64,000 bases of DNA, from contig MNCI01007749.1 of the NCBI GenBank assembly GCA_015680685.1, positions 2,810 to 66,809 of the forward strand, written 5' to 3'. Of the stretch, positions 23,800 through 36,389 are shown piece by piece. Numbering within the stretch: the first letter of the stretch is position 1; each line of letters starts with the position of its first letter. Origin of the DNA: Gnetum montanum (Eukaryota > Streptophyta > Gnetopsida > Gnetales > Gnetaceae). The notes under the pieces were generated by a model, which worked only from the letters and a program-made list of their open reading frames with translations, did no database searches and was not told where the DNA came from. Position numbers and translations under genes: made by a program.

Positions 23800-24480
23800 T
23801 TATACTCCAAGCTTGCACCAAATACGCTAATAGTATGAAATTACCAATAAAATAGACCAAATACATAGTGGGTATGAAATTGAAAATCAAATTCATGTCA
23901 CATAGTGATATTTCATGGAAAATTTCTTGCCACAGCCCGAACACGCTATGCTTAATACCCCAAGTAGTCTCCTCAAAACGTTGTGGAAATGAAATAAAAA
24001 ATGAAATTAAGTTCAGACGCGCTCTCTCTTGGCAAGATGATTTTTATGGTATCATACGCTACTCATTTGACTCTAGTATGTTGCGATGTGGGCCCTACAA
24101 AGTCTAGACAAAACCACCAAAAGTCAAAAAAGAAGTGTGGGAGTTAAATTGACCTTGAAATTAATCCCATACACTACCTTCTGGTATGAAATTACCTTTT
24201 ATGTCCCCAAACATTATTAATTTGGTCAAACAAGCTAATAGGGGACCCCACAACTCCAGAACTAAGATACAAAGTGCTAAAAATGCTGGACAAATGAAAT
24301 TGAAAATGAAATAAGCTTAAACACATTGTCAAGCTAGAAATCAAGGTCAATAGACTACACAAAATGGTGAAACACACTAACATGTGATCCCCACAACTCC
24401 AAAACTTAGATATCAAAGGCCAAAAATGATGTACTAGTGAAATTGACAGTTTAGATATCAAATTATTGCCTGATTTGACC
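23800..24480. repeat. degenerate tandem array, roughly 110-150 bp unit
   Basis: Four or five diverged units, each with GAAATTGAAAATGAAATTAA-like sequence (23876, 23987, about 24134, 24294, 24437). The last two also share a CCCCACAACTCCARAACT block (about 24248 and 24390). Non-coding. Confidence 0.55.
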
Positions 24481-25047
24481 ATATAATAACCTAAATTAAT
24501 AATGAATATAATTTATTATATTATTTTGCATTAGGTTAGCATTGTTTAACTATTATATCATTTAGATGTTTCTTAATATGCTTATGTTGACATGGAGGAT
24601 TAGGCTATGAAGATATTGGAACAATTCAACTTGCCTTTGAGGCTAAGTGAACCCTTTTGGTGATGTCAGTTGATCAATCATCTAGAATACTTAAGCCTTG
24701 AGCATAGAAGCCTTTTGATCATATAGTCTTAACACCCGGAAATGGCCTAATTGCACTTGATCTTGAGGCTAGAAACATCACAGAGGATTTCTTGGTCAAA
24801 ATCTCCATTACAACCCATGACCCTGGGGAGAAAGCACTAAAAAATAATTTCCTCACTTAAACCTAATAATAAAATTTAATGAAAATAGAATGATGATCAA
24901 AATGCATAAAATCAATTCCAACTGAAACTTGAAGTTTATGCAAACCACAAATGCTGAATATGAAATGCATATATATAAAACACACGGAAATTTTGCGAGA
25001 AACAAGTAGCTTAAAAAGTGACATTGAAGATAGCTTGCTTGTTTACT
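24481..25047. other. NLR 3' flank
   Basis: AT-rich. Probably contains the 3' UTR of the minus-strand NLR gene in its right part. No other gene seen. Confidence 0.5.
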
Positions 25048-27771
25048 TTACTGTCTCTGTATGTATGCCGCCTCCAACTCTTTCCGCAAATCATCCTTAA
25101 TTCCCGAAATATGACACCGACCCGTCTTTGGCAGCGTGCGCAGCTTCTCTTTCCAACCATCACCTTCCTCCAATTTCCAGCAATATTTTAATTCGAAATC
25201 TGACAAACGTGGCATGGCTCCAGTCTCCAACTTGGGCAGCGTCCGCAACTGGTCCAGGAACTTGATGCGAAGAGTGGTGAGACAGGGAAATGCCCCTCTT
25301 CTTCCGAACTCTGCAGGCAGATTCTTGCACCTTCTGTTGTGTTCTATACTCAATTTCTTGAGGTGAGGAAGATGACTAATCGTGCCGCTGTATTCATCAC
25401 AGTGTACATCGAGTAGCCAAAGAGAGCAAAGGGGGCTATGGCCCACATACTGAGGAAAGTTTATGCCCCATAGCGACAGCTGTTGGAGGTTATTAAGGCG
25501 CAGAAGCCATTCATCTGGCATACTCATTATCATTCCTCCGTCTCTCATTCTCACTGCTTCTCGTAACACTAAAACCCGGACAGTGCACGGCGGGGTTTTA
25601 CCGTCCTCAAATTCCTCAACAATAAGCCAAACCAGCTCAAGGTGTCTCAATTGAGAAGAAAAAGAATCCCATGACCACAATTCCGGCTTATTATCATTAT
25701 TGCCACGGCCATTGTTGCTGCTCTTCTTAATTCTTATAGCTATGTACTCCACCCTCCGTAGCCGCGGCATAGGCACCACCGTGGCATTATTCCAAACTCT
25801 ATTACCAGTCAAAATATCAAGGCATTGCAACTCTCCTATCCACACCGGCACATCTCCCTCAAAGCCGAGGAATTCTAAAGATGTTAAATGTCTCACACAT
25901 TCTGGTACCTCTCTAATCTTTGTTCCCCTTATATCCAAGAACCTCAACAGCCTCATCTTCTTAAAACAATTTATTGGTAATCTCTCGATATTTCTGTTCC
26001 AACTCAAGTGTAACACTCTTAAATTGCATGCATTTGCTAAAAATTGGGACGGAATCTCAGTCAGACTTTCATCCTCTGTCAAACGCAGAGTGCGAACAGA
26101 GCGCGGACAGGAGACACTTGTCACAGCAGGAGCGAGAGGCACCTTTGCCAATGATATTCTGCGAATGCTTTGCTTGTGCAGCGCTTCAATTTCAAACGCT
26201 CCTCCGCTTTGTTGGGCTATTCCAACAGCCAGATCGTGTACAACATCATGCATCCTTACCCATGGATCATCATGAGAATTAAGATATTGAAGCTGCAACA
26301 AAGATCTCTGCCAAAGGTGCTTCAGGATCCTCATACCCTGCACTGTGTTTTCCACAAGTCTTTCACCCTTCCACATTGCAACTAAATCTATTGCAAAGAT
26401 TTCCTCGTCTTCAGCCAATACACCCAAAAATTCGAAACAGAGTTTGGTTCTGCAATTCAAAGCTTTGTAACTTAGTCTCAAAGCATTAATGGTCACAACC
26501 TGGGGATCATCTGACGGTAAAGTAAGACTGCGTGATGAAGATGTATCCATCATCTGCTGCAAAATGGAGCACCATTCATTCACATTCTCTGAGTTCAAAG
26601 CACCTGCAGCTGCAAGAATAGCCAGAGGTAACCCACCACATCGTCTCAGAACTGCATCAAACAATGATCCCAGCTTTCCAGCAGCCATCAGAGCCTTCGA
26701 ATGTGGAGGTAGATGCTTCAGCAGCAACTCTCTGCTTTTCTCTGGAGACAGTAATGGCATATCATAGATTTCAGCTCTTAACTGGCGAGCTACCTCACGA
26801 TCTCTAGTTGAAACTAGAGTTCTTGAGCCACTGTGCTCAGGCAATCCTATGCTTCTCTGTATCTCCAACACAGTTTGGCAGTAGCGTCTTTGTGTTTCAG
26901 ATAAAGCCCACATATCATCAAACACGACCACATAATTCTCATTTTTTAGCTCGTCATGTACCTTCTCAGCAAGAATGGTTTGACTGCCCTCAGGATTTTG
27001 AATGCCGAGAGTCGCTAGCACATCTCTCTGCAATTTTTCTATGGTGAACTTTTGTGAAAGGCACAGCCAAATACACCTTGAACTTGATTCCAAAGATTTA
27101 ACCACGTGTTTGAGCAGCCGTGTTTTACCACTGCCGCCCATTCCCACCACGGCCACTGCTTTATGCTTGTCAATTAAAGACAGAATTTTATTCGTCTTGG
27201 GCTCAATATCTACAGAAGTACTTTCATCATCGAAAAACTTTATCTGCAACCGCAACTCTGCACCCTCATCATCAGCCGATGAAGCATTTATACTTTGCTG
27301 AATACCATACTTATTTGCTAGGTCTGTTAAATGATTCAATCTAGCATTGACCTCCTTGATCTGTTTTCCTATCTTACGATGGAATAGTAACTGCCTGACA
27401 GTTTTCCTTAACCATGAAAAAGGAACACAGAAAATACAGGAAGAAATACCTTTCCTCTCGTTATCATGATCGTCAAGGTCATCATTTTCCAACGGCAGTG
27501 AGCAGATTTCGACAAGATCCTCTGCATCCATTGCTGCATCGCGAAGGTCGGTTACCCATCTTTGAAAAAGCTCCGATTCGGATGCAGGAAGGACCTTGAC
27601 CTTGTTGGATGCATCTTTAAGGTACAACTGCAGGTACTCGACCCTCTGCTTCAGAAGACCAAAATCCGCAGAAAAATTAAATATAAGAGATGCTTCATCC
27701 TTGATCTTCTCCGCGATTATGTTAACGATGCCATTTATCGGAACTTGGATTCCATCCACGGCTATTTCCAT
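25048..27771 (-). CDS. CC-NB-LRR immune receptor (CNL), intact single exon
   Basis: 907-residue intracellular immune receptor, expected to detect pathogen effectors and trigger defence. Rx-type coiled coil at about 1-165 with an EDVID-like LRDAAMDAEDLVEI (76-89). NB-ARC: P-loop GMGGSGKT (210-217), kinase-2 YVVVFDDMW (280-288), RNBS-B GSRTLVSTRD (315-324), GLPL CGGLPLAIL (378-386), RNBS-D with CFEFLGVLAEDEE (445-457), MHD motif VRMHDVVHDLA (505-515). About 11 irregular LRRs run from 557 to the end. No TIR or RPW8 domain is seen, and no integrated decoy. Length and motif set are complete, without stops or frameshifts, in contrast to the decayed elements around it. The start is the first ATG, beginning the coiled coil; a TATA box lies 130 bp upstream. 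The specific ligand cannot be inferred. Confidence 0.93.
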   Translation of the reverse strand: MEIAVDGIQVPINGIVNIIAEKIKDEASLIFNFSADFGLLKQRVEYLQLYLKDASNKVKVLPASESELFQRWVTDLRDAAMDAEDLVEICSLPLENDDLDDHDNERKGISSCIFCVPFSWLRKTVRQLLFHRKIGKQIKEVNARLNHLTDLANKYGIQQSINASSADDEGAELRLQIKFFDDESTSVDIEPKTNKILSLIDKHKAVAVVGMGGSGKTRLLKHVVKSLESSSRCIWLCLSQKFTIEKLQRDVLATLGIQNPEGSQTILAEKVHDELKNENYVVVFDDMWALSETQRRYCQTVLEIQRSIGLPEHSGSRTLVSTRDREVARQLRAEIYDMPLLSPEKSRELLLKHLPPHSKALMAAGKLGSLFDAVLRRCGGLPLAILAAAGALNSENVNEWCSILQQMMDTSSSRSLTLPSDDPQVVTINALRLSYKALNCRTKLCFEFLGVLAEDEEIFAIDLVAMWKGERLVENTVQGMRILKHLWQRSLLQLQYLNSHDDPWVRMHDVVHDLAVGIAQQSGGAFEIEALHKQSIRRISLAKVPLAPAVTSVSCPRSVRTLRLTEDESLTEIPSQFLANACNLRVLHLSWNRNIERLPINCFKKMRLLRFLDIRGTKIREVPECVRHLTSLEFLGFEGDVPVWIGELQCLDILTGNRVWNNATVVPMPRLRRVEYIAIRIKKSSNNGRGNNDNKPELWSWDSFSSQLRHLELVWLIVEEFEDGKTPPCTVRVLVLREAVRMRDGGMIMSMPDEWLLRLNNLQQLSLWGINFPQYVGHSPLCSLWLLDVHCDEYSGTISHLPHLKKLSIEHNRRCKNLPAEFGRRGAFPCLTTLRIKFLDQLRTLPKLETGAMPRLSDFELKYCWKLEEGDGWKEKLRTLPKTGRCHISGIKDDLRKELEAAYIQRQ

Positions 27772-27898
27772 ATTTTTGGAAAAGGCAAACCTTGTGCACT
27801 AGCAACCTAAGCACCAATAATCACTACAACCACGGAACACAGAGCCTCCTCCAGCACACAGCAATGGAGGCAGGCATACAATTTGCAGGGTCCGCCTC

Positions 27899-27904
27899 TT
27901 TATA
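27899..27904 (-). promoter_or_regulatory. TATA box of the NLR gene
   Basis: TATAAA in TTATTATAAAGAGGCGG on the minus strand, about 130 bp before the start codon. The leader would be about 100 nt. Confidence 0.55.
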
Positions 27905-28359
27905 ATAAAAAAGGGTATGTTGAAAAGTACTTTGAATAGGAATGGTTCAACTCAAAAATTACCCTTCATCCCTCGGGTTAGAAGGGGCAAAACCTACAAG
28001 ACGGTGATAATCAAAATAAATTTAAAGTATTAAAATTAATCCTTTATCTTGTTCAAGTCATATATTTTAGTAGTGTAAAGGAGTAGAGACCACGTAGAGA
28101 TGGCCCACTAAAATTTAGTTTATATTAAAGCTAAATTATGTATTCAGTAAAATAAACACTTGCAAGGACCATAAAGGTATGTAAACTGTAACAACACTTG
28201 AGAGCCACCTGAGGGCGCCTCAGAGTGTTCCATGGCCCCCGAACCATGGGGAGAGCCCAAGAGAACCACCACTTGGGACATCTCTCACATAAACAATCAC
28301 CTTTGAGATGAAAAATAATGTAACTTCTTTTTGTTTTCTGATTTCTAGATCTGTCTCAA

Positions 28360-28371
28360 GGTCAAGGTCAA
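28360..28371 (-). promoter_or_regulatory. paired W-boxes upstream of the NLR
   Basis: Two adjacent TTGACC hexamers on the minus strand, sense to the NLR, about 455 bp upstream of its TATA box. W-boxes bind WRKY factors, which commonly control defence genes. Function here is inferred. Confidence 0.45.
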
Positions 28372-28427
28372 GTGTCAAGTGTCGGTGTCGGTGCAGTATT
28401 GATAAGGACTTGACGACATGCTATAAC

Positions 28428-28496
28428 TTTTGGTTGGTATGGTTAACCATGGCTATTTGAATTTTTGGTTGGTATGATTAACCATGGCTATTTGAA
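28428..28496. repeat. 34-bp direct tandem repeat with TTAACCATGG
   Basis: Copies at 28428-28461 and 28463-28496 differ at one base: TTTTGGTTGGTATGRTTAAC followed by CATGGCTATTTGAA. Lies in the NLR upstream region. Confidence 0.9.
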
Positions 28497-30254
28497 CCAT
28501 GACATTGAAAAGATAGCAGGTCCCATTAATGGCAAATTTGAAAAAGCAGCAGCGGTCACGTGAATGAGTTGTAATGCAATGCAGGGAAAGTGGAATGCGT
28601 CTTCGCTAAATTGTTTGGACAGCAAAGCCGTGTATGAGTTGTTGCCGACTCTTAAAAAATGTGGCTGTGCTCACACATGGGCGTAAGAATCTTGGAAACT
28701 TCGTGTAAAAACCCTGATGTGTCTGTTGGGTGGGTGGGGCACATCAATTATTTAGTTGTGTGGTAAGTGGGGGCCATCAATTATTTACTTGCTGACTAAG
28801 CTTCCGAGCCATATAAATAATGCACATGTTGTTAACCGATGGACATCATGGGATTTTGTCGTTCATTTAACTATTGAAAACTTTTAGCAATTAGAAATGC
28901 AAAGCGTGGCAAGAGAATACGCATACAAACAAAATAATGTAGTTTTCTTAGTCTTTATCTAGGATCATTAACCATGTTACATGAGAGAAGCCATACGAAA
29001 AAAATGTAGCATCTTGTAAAAAATGTAGCATGTAACCCTTATAGAAGGTTACTTAGGGCAACTTTTTGTTCTAAGGTATGTGGGGTATAGATAATGCTTA
29101 TGTTGGTGAACTAGGGAATCTTGGAAATTTTGTGAAAAGTAGAATTAGAGAACTTCATAAGGAACATATAGGTATCTTGAATGTGGATTTTGAAAAACCA
29201 TTTGAAAATTTGGCTATTTTGATTAGGAGTTTTCATCATCAACAATAACTTTAATATTTTTTTGTCAACATCTACAAGTCAGTAGTAGATAAAGTGAAAA
29301 TGTTATATAATATATCTTTAATAATAGATCAATAGTACATAAAGTGAAGATATTATATAATATATCTTTAATAAATTTGACCTTTTTAGTATTGCTGAGA
29401 CATGGGAAACTAAAAACTTTACAAAATTTTTTATTTTAAATTTATCTGTTTATCTTTTCCTTATAAAAGAAATACACATTTTTGAAGACCATTTGGAGGT
29501 TTGATCATTTTGGGGGGGTGTCGGACCCCAAAAAAGAGAATTTTATTAATAGAAAACAAAATGTAGTACATACGCAACTTTCAAATATACAGAGTGAGGA
29601 AATGAGGAAGAGAAACCATGTTGACCGAGATTATTATAAAGGAGACATGCTAAACTTAGCATTCCACAGGGAATGTAAATGCAATCTTGAGGAAAACCAT
29701 TTGCTGAAAAGTGTGTAACTTTTCCTGGATGTGGATTGTCGGAAGAGAACAAAGGTGGAAGAAAGAGGAAAAGGCCGACGAGTGTAGAGTACTGTGGCTT
29801 AATTAGGAGACGTTCTTCGGAAGCTAGGCCTGATGATGGTGATTATTGAGATCTCCGATATGACTCCATGGCTGCAATAAGAGAAACAACTGATTAGCAT
29901 TCATTTTGAATTTTGGGGCTTGAGATATAATTTGGAAGTGAACATGCCGTAAAATTTGCATTTTTTCCGAAGTAGTTAGCTGTAAGGGGGTTGAAATAAT
30001 TGTCTTTTGAAAATGTGTAGAAGTTTGATCATTTTGATTCAAAACTCTCTTCATAAGAAAGTTCAAATAAAAATGATAGATCAATATAGTCACTATATTT
30101 GGCTAAAAATATTACAAAAAAAATTATTTTTATTCTCAGCTTGTTGCCACTTTGCACATAGAGAAGCTTATGAACAACAAGGTTTATGACAACATTTTCC
30201 CTCCTAGTCCATTAATGTAGATACTACTAGTTTTACTTCTAGATAAAAAAATTT
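28497..30254. other. intergenic DNA, no gene supported
   Basis: Contains a 45-bp direct repeat at 29280-29374. Overlapping open frames on both strands at 29482-29752 are ambiguous; neither shows a motif. Confidence 0.4.
29280..29374. repeat. 45-bp direct repeat, period 50
   Basis: Two units (29280-29324, 29330-29374) share ATAAAGTGAARATRTTATAT then AATATATCTTTAATAA. Confidence 0.85.
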
Positions 30255-30540
30255 TCTTTGGGGTGAATTTAATACTAGAATTAGTTTTGATCATATCCTT
30301 AATAGCTATTAGAATCCTCGAGGCTGTTAGAATATGAGAAAAGTGTAGAATGAAATTGATGCTCTAAAGATAAGCAAGTCAATCATAGGAGAAATCATTT
30401 ATTAGATTGTAGACAAGGACTAGATCTATTAGTTTTAAATAACATCAGTAAGTATCCAACATCAACTTGCTTCACTTTTGTAGGAGTGCGATATAGCTCA
30501 TTGTTGATTTTTTTCTTTCTAGCTTAGAGAATGTTAATAG
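30255..30540 (+). pseudogene. LINE endonuclease relic
   Basis: Degenerate exonuclease/endonuclease/phosphatase-type domain of a non-LTR retrotransposon. GEFNTRI near 30262 matches the GDFN-RI block. In a second frame RNHLLDCRQGLDLLVLNN, ISKYPTSTCFTFVGV and RYSSLLIF match the conserved end of plant LINE endonucleases. Several stops and a frame change. Neighbouring DNA up to about 30900 may be more of the same element. Confidence 0.55.
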
Positions 30541-32392
30541 CATCAAATGTTTAAAGTAGGTGAAGAAATAATTGAATCTTATTATTGCTCTTTAATGTAA
30601 AATTACTTCAAAATAATTGCTAAAAAGAATGAGGATTTTCAAAATAAAGTTCAAAAATTCAAAATCCAAATACGAGTCTTACAAAAGCTCTAAAATTATC
30701 CTTAATATTTTCAAAATTTAGAATGCAACTAATCAATAATGTTTTGATGAAGAATGAAAAATAGCTAAAAGTTTATTCAAGACTTAAAAATCACCATAGA
30801 CTCTCAAGTCATAAAAATTGGATTTAAACTAATAAGAGAGATTTTGTCAAACAAAGACAATGTCAAACCATAAAAATAATATTGATAATAAGTAAAAAAT
30901 ATCCAAAGTACATCATAGGCTTAACATTGAGTAGACAACAACAAAAAATAAGAAAAAAAATCTTTTTAATAATAGTAATGTCTCCTAATAATTAATATTT
31001 TTAATAAATTAAAAAGAGGAAAATTATTTGTTGGTTGGGAGGATAACCCCTATCCTAACAGCATTTATGTCACTATTAACATATATGCTTTAACTTAAAA
31101 TAGCAAATAGATTTGAGAATAGAAAGTTATGATGAAATACTAACATTTGGAAAAATACAAGAAAATGGTGGTACATACTTTGCATCACCATTACTTTATC
31201 ATTTAATATTAACTTTAGTCTGCATGTTAATATTAGTTTTGATCTTTGAGTTGACATTATTTTTCTTAAATAAGGACAAAATTGTCATATGAGCTGTTTG
31301 TCTTGATGAATCAATACTTCCTATGGCACAAGTACAAATATTAATTATCATCATCCTATCCTTATTCAAACATAATGTGGTTAGTTACATAAATTTTTTT
31401 TTTGCCATTCACCTCTATGAAAAGTTAGATCTTTGTTTATTTGTAATTTCTTCAAATCATCTTCAATTATTTTTCCTCTATCTTCTTTAATCTTCTTTTT
31501 TATAGCTTTTCCTTGGCATGTATGATAGATATGATGTAGATTAGATGGTGGTATCTTAGGGAGAAACCTCACAATGGGAATCTCTCAAGTCCTTTATTCA
31601 ACTTGACAATAACATAATTCCCTAGTGGTTAGCTATGTTGTTCAACTATTTCTAGTATGATAAGAGTTATAAATCCCAACGACTCAGTTGTCCCCTAAAT
31701 TTTATGGTAGAGACTTATCCTACGGGAGTATGCTAAGTGCTTTCCTTCATTCAAAAATACTTAAAGAAGAATGATGCTTGTCCTATTTCCTATGACAAAG
31801 TGGTCAAATATTATTAGTAGACTTCCAATTATTGTCCCTTTTGTTGTGTATTGTTGCAATGTTAGATGGCTTGAGCTGAGGACCATTCTAGGGCCAATCC
31901 TCCAACTGTCCTTAGTTCATTTTAACATCTAAGTAGTTAAATTATGTGTTGTACATACTTGAGATTTTAAGATGGTAATGAGTGTATGAGATCTCTCAGT
32001 TACAACTTAGAGAAGTTTTCTTATCAAATTTAACCTTATCCATTAGAATAGAGATGGATGTATTGTTCCACAATGGTAGGATGAATCATGATGTTGATTT
32101 GTCTTATGATAGTGAGGTTACTACCTTAGCTATGTATATATATAAATTGGCCAAGATGATTTTTAAAAAAATGATGTTAACAAATCCCAACTACTAGACG
32201 AGGTAACAAGAAAACTAAAAATGGAATCACTTATCCCTCCTCTGTTTCTCTACCACTTACCCAATTTAGTTTTACCCTCTCGGTCAAGTTTGCTCTTTCT
32301 TTGTTTGTTCATGATGTTTTTGAGAAATAAATCTCTTGCATAAATAATGCTCAATATTCCACCAGAAAGATAGTAGGATCAAGAGATTAGAT
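30541..32392. other. AT-rich DNA, no gene seen
   Basis: No motif recognised. The frame at 31982-32197 and others are isolated. The right edge, about 32390, is where element 3 gag begins abruptly, so the junction marks a 5' truncation or an insertion site. Confidence 0.45.
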
Positions 32393-33845
32393 ATGAACAA
32401 TATCCCACGATTTCAAGGGGGATACAATGCTGATCCTCAGAATCACTTACAAGCATTCCATGATGCATGTGCCTTTCAAAATATAGAGAGAATGAATGGA
32501 AAAAACTTAAGTTGTTTCCACGGACACTAGTTAAAGAAGCTGAAAGCTGGTATCAATCTTTAGAACTAGAATCCATTTGTAGGTGGATTACTATGTTAGA
32601 ACTATTTAATGACAAGTACCAAACATACTCCCAAGTGTCTAACTTGTGAAAGCAAATCCAAGGCTAGAAACAAGGAGGACATGAACCCTTGGATGCTGCC
32701 ATGGGTTGATATTATGCACTGTTACACCATTGTCTTGGCCATGGTTATTTGCAAAGGGATCAACTGCGCCATCTCGTGGATGGGCTTAGGCATGAAATGA
32801 GAAGAACCCTTGGGACTTATGCCCAAGAAAGATTATCCGAGCTTAGGTTCCATCAAATTCAAAGACTATTGAAGCAAGTTGCTAAGGAAGAAGGTGAGCT
32901 ATAGAAGAGAGAAAGTGTAGAAGAGTATAATTGAGATCCTTCCCTCTGAAAGAGGGGAGTAAGATTTTGTGAGGATGAAGAAGAGTCACCACTCAAAGAG
33001 ATGGTAAATAGGAAAACTTTGCCTATCCAAAAGTTGACATCAGAAGTATCAGCAAAGGTAGACCAAATGTGGGATTCCCTAGACAATAGATTTCAATCTA
33101 TTCTTAAAATAGTAGAGGAGTCTAGAGAGCAAGGTAGTGATCACGAAAAAAGAAAAAAGAGAAGTTGAACATGCACGTAACAAGGGTAAGGGCAAAGTTT
33201 CCATCATCGAAGAGGTTGTGGAGTTGGAAATAAACAATGATAGTGGATGTGAAATATGTCAATATAACCATCCTAAGGGATGTTGCCCTGTAATCTCACA
33301 TCTGCAAGAGTCTGGGGTGTATGCACTTAACCCACGATTGAATAAATGGCAAAAACCCTGAAGGTTACCTTACCCCCAAGACAGTTCCACCAACCCTTAA
33401 TGTATTATCCAAGTGGAACTCCACCACAACCGATTGAGCAATATCAGTAGTGGCAGCATCCACAATCATGGGGAATGCCACTACCAAAGCAACAATATCC
33501 TTACTGACAACCTGACCTGTATGGATATTACGTGTAGTAGCCAATCTCCCCACGTGGCTCAACTAGTCACATCACTCCTCAACCTCACTACCAAGCCCAC
33601 GAGTATTATGGGACTCCCTCTTCTAGGGGCGATATTCCACAAGCATATCATCATTCTCATTCGGCCGCATCTATTCCACCAATAGCTCCACTACCACCTA
33701 CTCTCACAATGCAAGGTGAAATCCCTACCCAGCCGCAGCAATGTAATGCCACGAGGGCTATTAACTCTCAACCTATTATTTGTTCCAACAACCACATGAA
33801 GAAAAGACCTTTCTTTAGAACCAATAGACCAACCAAGTTCTTGTA
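32393..33845 (+). pseudogene. gag: gag of element 3 (N-terminus missing)
   Basis: Gag core (WKKLKLFPRTLVKEAESWYQ), then the helical segment with ...RRTLGTYAQ, then the C-terminal GCEICQYNHPKGCC knuckle in the 33137-33361 frame and a Pro/Gln-rich tail. Frameshifts and stops split it into at least five pieces. Matches element 4 gag from about its residue 200 on. Confidence 0.7.
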
Positions 33846-33899
33846 ATCACAAGCAGCTTATTCCTTAGATGCCTTAGTACCAATCAAAACTTCGAAGCC

Positions 33900-36150
33900 C
33901 CCTTCAACTTAACCACCGCACTCAATGCATACAGTCATGCTAACACATGCCATCATCGATTGGATCAAAGCTAGCCACCTTCCCAGGAAATTCTCTGATC
34001 CTAGGAGTCCTCTGATATACTTACAAATCATTGGAAAAGCACCGTGCAAGGCTTTTTTGGATTTAGGTTCCAGTGTCAACTTGATTTCTCAATAAATGTA
34101 CAAGGCCTAGAACCTGCCTCCATTGAAAAAGAGCAACATCCATCTCGAGTTGGCCAACTAGTCCATCACTGTCCCATTGGGATTGGTGGAAGACATTGTT
34201 ACCACTATTTGTGGGTGGTCGTACCTAGTTGACTTCTTAGTAATTTAGGTAAACAATGGTAAGGGGGACTTCCCAATCATAATGGGAAGAGCATAGCTAA
34301 GCACCATCGACGCATGCCTAGGAATCTGCAATCTTTCCCTAGAAATATCAAAGGAAAATACATTCGGAAAGATTGAGAAGAAGAAACTTATGTGCATCGC
34401 ATATAGTGACGCAAGGTGTAATTGCGTGTAGAGGTCATGGTTTGTGCAAAGTTTAACATTGCCTACATGCAATCAGTGTGCACAAGTAATCAACATACAA
34501 AGATGCCTGTATGTAGCAACCACATGACAAGAAGGCACCTAGTGGTTGACAGCTGATCAAGAAAGCAGTTCACTCATATGCATGGAACTAACTGAGGGTT
34601 TGACTTGCGCTTATAACGATAGCATAGATGCATTAGAGCAAGTCCACCACCAACTTCCAAGTCTTAACCTTGAAAATGTCAACTGGAGGAAGTTGGAAAT
34701 CCCTAAGAAATTTAAGTAGGAGCCCCTCGAGTTCAAACCATTTCCCACTAGTATGGAATATAGGTTTCTTAAAAATGAAAAACCGGTAATTATAAATGTT
34801 AAGCTTGCTCCTCAACAGAAAGAAGAACTATTGAAGGTAATCAATAGATGGTCAAAAGCCTTCACTTGGTCATATCTCAAATTAACTGGAATAGATCGTA
34901 GGATATGCTAACATAAGATTTACACCGACTCCTCCATGAACCCTCAAAGATAATCGTAGAGGCGTTTGAACCCAAAGCTGAAGCAAGTAGTCAAGGAAGA
35001 AATTGAACAGCTTCTCAAGGCTAGGTTCATATACCCCATTGCTAATAGAGAATGAGTTAGCCCCTTAGTTATTGTGCCTAAAAATGGAGGCAAATGGAGG
35101 GTGTGCATAGATTTTAGGCTACTGAATATGGTAACATTCAAAGATCACTTTCTGTTGTCATTTGTTGACCAAGTCTTAGACACCATCGCAGGGCATCCCT
35201 ACTATAGTTTTCTGGATGGATATAGCAGATATAATCAAATATAAATAGTCCCAGAAGACCAAGCCAAGACTACGTTCACTAGTCCTTGGGGAACGTTTGC
35301 ATACAAATAGATGCCGTTTGGCTTATGTAATGCCCTTGCAACATTTCAACGACTAGTTCTAAGCATCTTCCAACAACAGATAGGAAATGGTGTAAAAGTC
35401 TTTATGGACGATTTCTCCACCTATGAAGCAAACTTTGATCAAGCCTTGGACCAGTTAGAGCAAGTGTTAAAAAGATGTGTAGAAACCAATTTGAGGCTCA
35501 ACTAGCAAAAAAATCCATTTGATGGTCCAAGAGGGCGTAATACTAGGGCACAAAATCTTACACACACGGATAGAGGTAGACCTCGAGAAAATCAAATTTA
35601 TCCAAGGAATTACCCATCAACTAGAAACTATTAAAGATATTCGATCATTCCTTGGACATATTGGCTACTATAGGAGATTTATTGAGAAATTTTCAAAGGT
35701 TACCAAACCATTAGTGGAATTGAAAAAAAAGGACATACCTTTTGAGTGGACTAGGGAATGCGAATTAGCTTTTCAAACTCTGAAACAGAAGTTAGTAGAA
35801 ACACCCATTCTACAAGCTCCTAATTGGTCCAAACCATTCCATATCATGACTGATGTGTCCAACTATGCCTTAGGAGTCGTACTTACATAGTTAGATGACA
35901 AGAAGCATGCTTATTACATTCACTGTGCAAGTAGAAGTATCACTAGTGCATAACTTAACTACACTACCACAAAGAAAGAATTAATGGTTGTAGTGCAATC
36001 CAGTTCCTCATGAATAAGCCAATGGTTAGCCCTTGTATCATACGATGGCTTGTAATCTTACAAGAGTTTGATCTTGTGATGATCGATCGTAAAGGCACTA
36101 AGAACATAGTTGCTAATCATTTATCTTGGTTGTGATGGGACAACAAAGAG
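33900..36150 (+). pseudogene. pol: protease, RT and RNase H of element 3
   Basis: Protease near 34010-34330 has the active-site triad changed (DLGSSVNLI instead of DSGSEVNLI). RT palm at 34980-35510 includes MPFGLCNALATFQR and the catalytic FMDDFSTY, so the two aspartates survive. RT thumb and early RNase H are open at 35519-35890 (FLGHIGYYRRFIEKFSK). RNase H is cut by a deletion of about 85 bp near 36000 relative to element 4, removing its middle. Several TAG and TGA codons interrupt the frame. Confidence 0.75.
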
Positions 36151-36389
36151 GAAAAGTATCCAATTTCTGACTATTTTCCTGATGAATTCCTTTTTTCTGG
36201 TGTAGTGAATAATCAATCACCCATGGAGACAAACTAGTATAGTAGCATTCTTACCTATCTCCTCACCTAACAAATACCACAAGAGTTAAACCTTAAGAAG
36301 ATAAAATAGTTTCTTCACTGAGCCAAGTACTTTATGGAAATCAATGGGCAACTTTACAAAGTGTGTCTCGATGGCTTGGTTCGATGGTG

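Noticed and set aside
25136-27810. Many ORFs of 60-190 aa on the plus strand
   Set aside because: They are antisense shadows of the NLR coding sequence.
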